A stretch of DNA of 9,447 bases from Oxalobacteraceae bacterium. Its GTDB lineage: Bacteria > Pseudomonadota > Gammaproteobacteria > Burkholderiales > Burkholderiaceae_D. Below the pieces are notes generated by a model, which was given only the letters and a program-made list of their open reading frames with translations, had not been told where the DNA came from and did no database searches. A program made the position numbers and the translations under genes. Shown in pieces: positions 6,708 to 9,447 of the stretch (positions within the stretch are counted from its first letter, which is position 1; every line of letters begins with the position of its first letter). The DNA lies in assembly GCA_003537575.1 (NCBI GenBank), contig DPRS01000062.1:1-9447 (forward strand), read 5' to 3'.

Positions 6708-6730
6708 GCTTGCCCGGCGCTAACGCAAGC
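6708..6730. promoter_or_regulatory. 23-bp inverted repeat in divergent promoter region (copy A)
   Basis: GCTTGC (6708-6713) and GCAAGC (6725-6730) form perfect six-base arms around 11 bases. The repeat lies between two divergent genes, immediately next to a second inverted repeat of the same overall length. It may be an operator or the stem of an RNA hairpin. No known regulator motif is recognised. Confidence 0.4.
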
Positions 6731-6731
6731 C

Positions 6732-6754
6732 GCCATTCCGGCGCGTAGAATGGC
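6732..6754. promoter_or_regulatory. 23-bp inverted repeat overlapping a -10 box (copy B)
   Basis: GCCATTC (6732-6738) and GAATGGC (6748-6754) are perfect seven-base arms around nine bases. The right arm overlaps TAGAAT at 6746-6751, so a bound protein would block RNA polymerase for the rightward gene. Its centre is 24 bases from that of the neighbouring repeat. Confidence 0.45.
6746..6751 (+). promoter_or_regulatory. Candidate -10 box for the ABC binding-protein gene
   Basis: TAGAAT matches five of six -10 positions. Initiation near 6757 would give a leader of about 29 bases before ATG 6786, consistent with the start that yields a clean signal peptide. No good -35 hexamer lies 16-18 bases upstream; that space is occupied by inverted repeats. 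Confidence 0.35.
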
Positions 6755-6785
6755 ATGTTCAATCGTCTATTTTATCCGCACCAGC

Positions 6786-8087
6786 ATGCCGAAGTTTTCA
6801 TTGCCGCACCTGTCGCCGGCCCGTTTTTTATTCCTGCTCCTGGCAACCTTGCTTCTGAGCCTCGCCGGTGCCGCATTTGCCGCGCCTGGCGCGCCGGTCA
6901 AGCCGATTACCATAGGCATGATCGATGGCGTCTCCGGCCCCTTCGCCAATGCCGGCGAAGCGGTGCGGCGCAACCTGCAACTGGCGATCGAACGCATCAA
7001 TGCCCGCGGCGGCGTGCATTTGCCGCAAGGCGCCAGGCCGTTGGCGCTGGCCGTGTTCGACAACAAGCAGGGCGTGGAAGAATCGCTGATCGCCCTGCGC
7101 CAGCTGACCGACCAGGGCATTCCCTTCGTTGCGCAGGGCAACAGTTCCGCCGTCGCGACGGCGCTGATCGACGCCATCAACAAGCACAATGCGCGCAACC
7201 CGCAGCAGCGCGTGCTGTTGCTGAACTATGCCGCGGTCGACCCGGCCCTCACCAATGAAAAATGCAGCTTCTGGCATTTCCGCTTCGACGCCAGCGCGGA
7301 CATGCGCATGCATGCGCTGACCGAAACGATTCGAACGGATGCGCGCGCCAAACGTGTTTACCTGATCGGCCAGGATTACAGCTTCGGCCGCCAGGTTGCC
7401 GAGGCCGCGCGCACGCAACTGGCGGCCAAGCGCCCGGATATCGCCATCGTCGGCGATGAACTGCATCCGATCGGCCGCATCAAGGATTTCGCGCCGTATA
7501 TCGCCAAGATCAAGGCGGCCGGCGCTGATACCGTCATCACCGGCAACTGGGGCAATGACCTGACCTTGCTGGTCAAGGCCGCGCGCGACGCCGGCCTGGC
7601 GCTGAAGTTCTACACGTTCTACGGCAACAGCCTGGGAGCGCCGGCGGCGCTGGGCGACGCTGGCGTGGACCGGGTGCGCGCCGTGGCGGAATGGCATCCC
7701 AATGCCGGCGGCGCCGACAGCGATGCCTTCTACCGCGCATTCAGGAAGCGCTATCCGCAGCCGGCGGATGACTATGTGCACCTGCGTATGCACTTGATGG
7801 TCGAGATGCTGGCGGCGGCGATCGAAAAGGCCGGCAGCACCGAAGCGGCGGCCGTAGCACGGGCGCTGGAAGGCGCGCAGTTCCGCAATGCCTTCCACCA
7901 GGCGGACATGCGCGCCGCCGACCACCAGCTGATCCAGCCGCTGCATGTCTCGGTGATGAAAAAACAGGCGGAGGGCGGCATCCGCTTCGATAATGAAGGC
8001 AGCGGCTACGGCTTCAAGACCGAACATTACCTGCCGGGTCCGCAGACTGCCTTGCCGACTTCGTGCCGGATGACGCGGCCGCAGTAA
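6786..8087 (+). CDS. Periplasmic ABC transporter substrate-binding protein, branched-chain amino acid type
   Basis: This 433-residue solute-binding protein has the Leu/Ile/Val-binding (Peripla_BP_6) fold. ATG 6786 gives a canonical signal peptide: basic/polar start, Leu-rich core at 14-29, cleavage around AFA-A at residues 32-33. ATG 6750 is in frame but puts 12 residues ahead of this peptide and overlaps the likely -10 box. The mature part opens with ITIGMIDGVSGPFANAG (41-57), followed by AIERINARGG, FDNKQGVEESLIALRQL (91-107), QGNSSAV (117-123), LIGQDYSFGRQVAEAA (193-208) and GADTVITGNWGNDL, all typical of the family. The only two cysteines, Cys160 and Cys427, could form a periplasmic disulphide. 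No permease or ATPase genes adjoin it, so it is an orphan binding protein. The ligand (amino acid, amide, aromatic acid or another small molecule) cannot be told. Neither candidate start has a clear Shine-Dalgarno sequence. Confidence 0.9.
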   Translation: MPKFSLPHLSPARFLFLLLATLLLSLAGAAFAAPGAPVKPITIGMIDGVSGPFANAGEAVRRNLQLAIERINARGGVHLPQGARPLALAVFDNKQGVEESLIALRQLTDQGIPFVAQGNSSAVATALIDAINKHNARNPQQRVLLLNYAAVDPALTNEKCSFWHFRFDASADMRMHALTETIRTDARAKRVYLIGQDYSFGRQVAEAARTQLAAKRPDIAIVGDELHPIGRIKDFAPYIAKIKAAGADTVITGNWGNDLTLLVKAARDAGLALKFYTFYGNSLGAPAALGDAGVDRVRAVAEWHPNAGGADSDAFYRAFRKRYPQPADDYVHLRMHLMVEMLAAAIEKAGSTEAAAVARALEGAQFRNAFHQADMRAADHQLIQPLHVSVMKKQAEGGIRFDNEGSGYGFKTEHYLPGPQTALPTSCRMTRPQ

Positions 8088-8158
8088 GATTGTTGTGTAA
8101 AAGGCTAATAAACTGGCGAGACGGACGTTGGCCCAAGGCCACCATTCCCGGTTTGCAG

Positions 8159-8164
8159 TAAAAT
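8159..8164 (+). promoter_or_regulatory. Candidate -10 box of the tRNA-Ala gene
   Basis: TAAAAT lies 14 bases before the first tRNA base, placing initiation near 8171 and leaving a leader of about eight bases. A clear -35 element is not seen. The 91 bases between the preceding stop and the tRNA hold otherwise only a short TGGCC-CAA-GGCCA stem (8129-8141) without a T tract. Confidence 0.4.
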
Positions 8165-8178
8165 AAAATTGCTTACAT

Positions 8179-8254
<76 letters not shown>

Positions 8255-8271
8255 AATTCCAGATATTCCAG

Positions 8272-8303
8272 AGCCCGGATTGCCCTCCGGGCTTTTTTCT
8301 TTG
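8272..8303 (+). terminator. Rho-independent terminator of the tRNA-Ala gene
   Basis: AGCCCGGA (8272-8279) pairs perfectly with TCCGGGCT (8286-8293) around a six-base loop. The stem is followed by a T-rich tract (TTTTTT from 8293, then CTTT). This is a textbook intrinsic terminator that closes the tRNA unit and insulates the downstream P450 gene. Confidence 0.9.
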
Positions 8304-8328
8304 CCTCCCAGCCTTTTCCGCCCATGAC

Positions 8329-8346
8329 ACTACCGTAGTAATACTA
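8329..8346. promoter_or_regulatory. Overlapping palindromes upstream of the P450 promoter
   Basis: ACTAC-C-GTAGT (8329-8339) and TAGTA-A-TACTA (8336-8346) are two perfect 11-base palindromes that share four bases. They end 17 bases before the -35 hexamer of the P450 promoter, where an activator would bind. No specific regulator is recognised. Confidence 0.35.
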
Positions 8347-8363
8347 AGGAAGCGCGCATTCGA

Positions 8364-8392
8364 TTGCCCAAGGAATTACCATTAAGTATCAT
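8364..8392 (+). promoter_or_regulatory. Sigma70-like promoter of the P450 gene
   Basis: TTGCCC (8364-8369, four of six) and TATCAT (8387-8392, five of six) are separated by exactly 17 bases. Initiation near 8399 would give a leader of about 47 bases. The imperfect dyad TTGC-ACTGCA-GCAA at 8392-8405 overlaps the -10 edge and the predicted start site and could be an operator. Confidence 0.5.
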
Positions 8393-8445
8393 TGCACTGC
8401 AGCAAATTGCCTTTTGTGCATTTTGCAGACCCGCTTGGGGAAATC

Positions 8446-9447
8446 ATGGATACGACAATCGACGGCAGTAAAAACAATGTTCCCAATGTTCCACCAGGTC
8501 CGGACACTCCCTGGTTCGGCCTGCCGCTGCTGCGCGACATGCAGCAGGATGCCTTGGGTGCCGGGCTGAAGCTGCGGGAAGCGCATGGCGACGCCGTGCA
8601 CTTTCGCATGGTCAATCAATCCTATTATTATTTTTTTGCGCCCGAGCTGGTTCGCGCCGTGCTGGTCGAGCATGCGGATGACTTCATCCGCCATGAACGC
8701 GCCATCGAAGTCTTTTCCCAGTTTTATGGCGACAATGTGCTCACCACCGAGGGCGAACGGTGGAGGCGGCAGCGTCGCATCCTGTTGCCCGGTTTCTCAC
8801 CCAAGCGCATCACCGGCTACGTCGACCTGATGACCGCCGCCGCGGTGGATGGCCTGAGCGCCGCACTGCCGCAGGCGAGCGGCATGAGCGCGGTGATCGA
8901 TGTCGACCGTTTCACCACCACTCTGACCATGGATGTGATCCTGCGCGTGCTGTTCAGCCACAAGGCCAGCGAGGACGAATCGCGCCAGGCCTTCGACGCC
9001 ACGCGCACGCTCGAACACCAGGGCATGCGCGAATTGTTCTGGCCGAAGACGCCGCCCAACTGGTTTCCGCATCCCGGCAGGAAGCCGAAGCTGCGCGCCA
9101 AGCTGACGCTGCGCAGCCTGATCCAGCGGCAGATCGACCTGCGGCGCCAGGCTGCCGGCGAGCATGCCGACAAGACCGATTACCTCGCCATGCTGCTGTC
9201 GGCGCAGGACGAGGAAGCGCAGAATGCTGCGACAGCCGCGCTGACCAACGAAGAAATCTGCGATAACTGCATGGTGCTGTTCGCCGCCGGCCACGACACC
9301 ACGGCCACTGTGCTGACCTGGTGGATCGGCCTGATGGCGCGGCACCCGGAATATGCCGCCAAGGTAAGGCAGGAAGTCGAGGAAACCATTGGCGAGCGCA
9401 ACCCGACGGCGGAAGAATTGTCGCGCCTGAAGTGGACGAATGCCTCG
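8446..9447 (+). CDS. Cytochrome P450 (3' truncated by window end)
   Basis: The frame is open from ATG 8446 to the last base, giving 334 residues of a soluble P450 (full length usually 400-470). GGGGAA at 8437-8442 precedes the start as a ribosome site. There is no signal peptide or membrane helix, and the protein begins with PPGPDTPWFGLPLL. The C-helix motif WRRQR (Trp106-Arg110) contacts the haem propionate, and LLPGFSPKRI follows. The I-helix oxygen-activation motif is AGHDTT (281-286) with the usual Asp-Thr-Thr, and PEYAAKVRQEVEE comes next. The K-helix ExxR and the haem-cysteine loop lie beyond the window, so completeness cannot be judged. By family it is a haem monooxygenase needing an external or fused reductase. 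The sequence style recalls bacterial P450s related to CYP102 or fatty-acid/terpene hydroxylases, but the substrate is unknown. It has its own promoter after the tRNA terminator. Confidence 0.93.
   Translation, partial: MDTTIDGSKNNVPNVPPGPDTPWFGLPLLRDMQQDALGAGLKLREAHGDAVHFRMVNQSYYYFFAPELVRAVLVEHADDFIRHERAIEVFSQFYGDNVLTTEGERWRRQRRILLPGFSPKRITGYVDLMTAAAVDGLSAALPQASGMSAVIDVDRFTTTLTMDVILRVLFSHKASEDESRQAFDATRTLEHQGMRELFWPKTPPNWFPHPGRKPKLRAKLTLRSLIQRQIDLRRQAAGEHADKTDYLAMLLSAQDEEAQNAATAALTNEEICDNCMVLFAAGHDTTATVLTWWIGLMARHPEYAAKVRQEVEETIGERNPTAEELSRLKWTNAS

Noticed and set aside
6828..8027. A 399-codon leftward open frame opposite the ABC binding protein
   Set aside because: The opposite strand encodes a full, well-conserved binding protein. 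This frame has no domain and only reflects GC-skewed third positions.
8129..8141. TGGCC-CAA-GGCCA stem considered as terminator of the ABC binding-protein gene
   Set aside because: The stem has only five pairs and no T tract follows, so it does not qualify as an intrinsic terminator.
8304..8445. Short gap between the tRNA terminator and the P450 gene, checked for a small RNA or small ORF
   Set aside because: It is explained by promoter and palindromes. No convincing ORF with a ribosome site and no second terminator is seen.

Overview
The window looks like a chromosomal segment of a betaproteobacterium, most likely Burkholderiales and perhaps Oxalobacteraceae. This rests on the high G+C and strong codon bias of most genes, the tandem DUF3108 genes, the style of the Leu/Ile/Val-type binding protein, and the tRNA-Ala(CGC). 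The family-level placement is inference from protein style; no search was run.

Region 1 (1-1758, + strand) holds the 3' end of a zinc-independent quinone-reductase-type dehydrogenase, followed 18 bases later by an Old Yellow Enzyme flavoprotein. Both are NAD(P)H-type oxidoreductases, probably co-transcribed for handling electrophiles such as enones and quinones. They converge with region 2 across 23 bases.

Region 2 (1782-6627, - strand) has five genes in one direction. In transcription order they are a membrane-anchored, TonB-like DUF3108 protein, a secreted DUF3108 paralogue, queC (7-cyano-7-deazaguanine synthase of queuosine biosynthesis), a stand-alone cyclic-nucleotide-binding protein, and a HerA/YjgR-type ATPase (DUF853). 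Candidate -10 boxes before queC and before the ATPase suggest several transcription units rather than one operon.

Region 3 (6628-8087) is a divergent intergenic region with two adjacent 23-bp inverted repeats. One overlaps a candidate -10 box of the rightward gene, which encodes an orphan periplasmic binding protein of the branched-chain amino-acid ABC type.

Region 4 (8088-9447, + strand) has tRNA-Ala(CGC), a strong intrinsic terminator, a promoter region with overlapping palindromes and a good sigma70-like promoter, and the first 334 codons of a cytochrome P450 cut by the window end before its haem-binding cysteine.

Most of the window is ordinary housekeeping or accessory metabolism. I see no CRISPR array, transposase, phage gene or clear defence system. 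The points most worth a second look are the TonB-like S-x3-H helix fused to a DUF3108 domain beside a secreted DUF3108 paralogue, the paired inverted repeats in the divergent promoter, the degenerate nucleotide-binding glycine motif in the first gene, and the cyclic-nucleotide-binding protein with no output domain.
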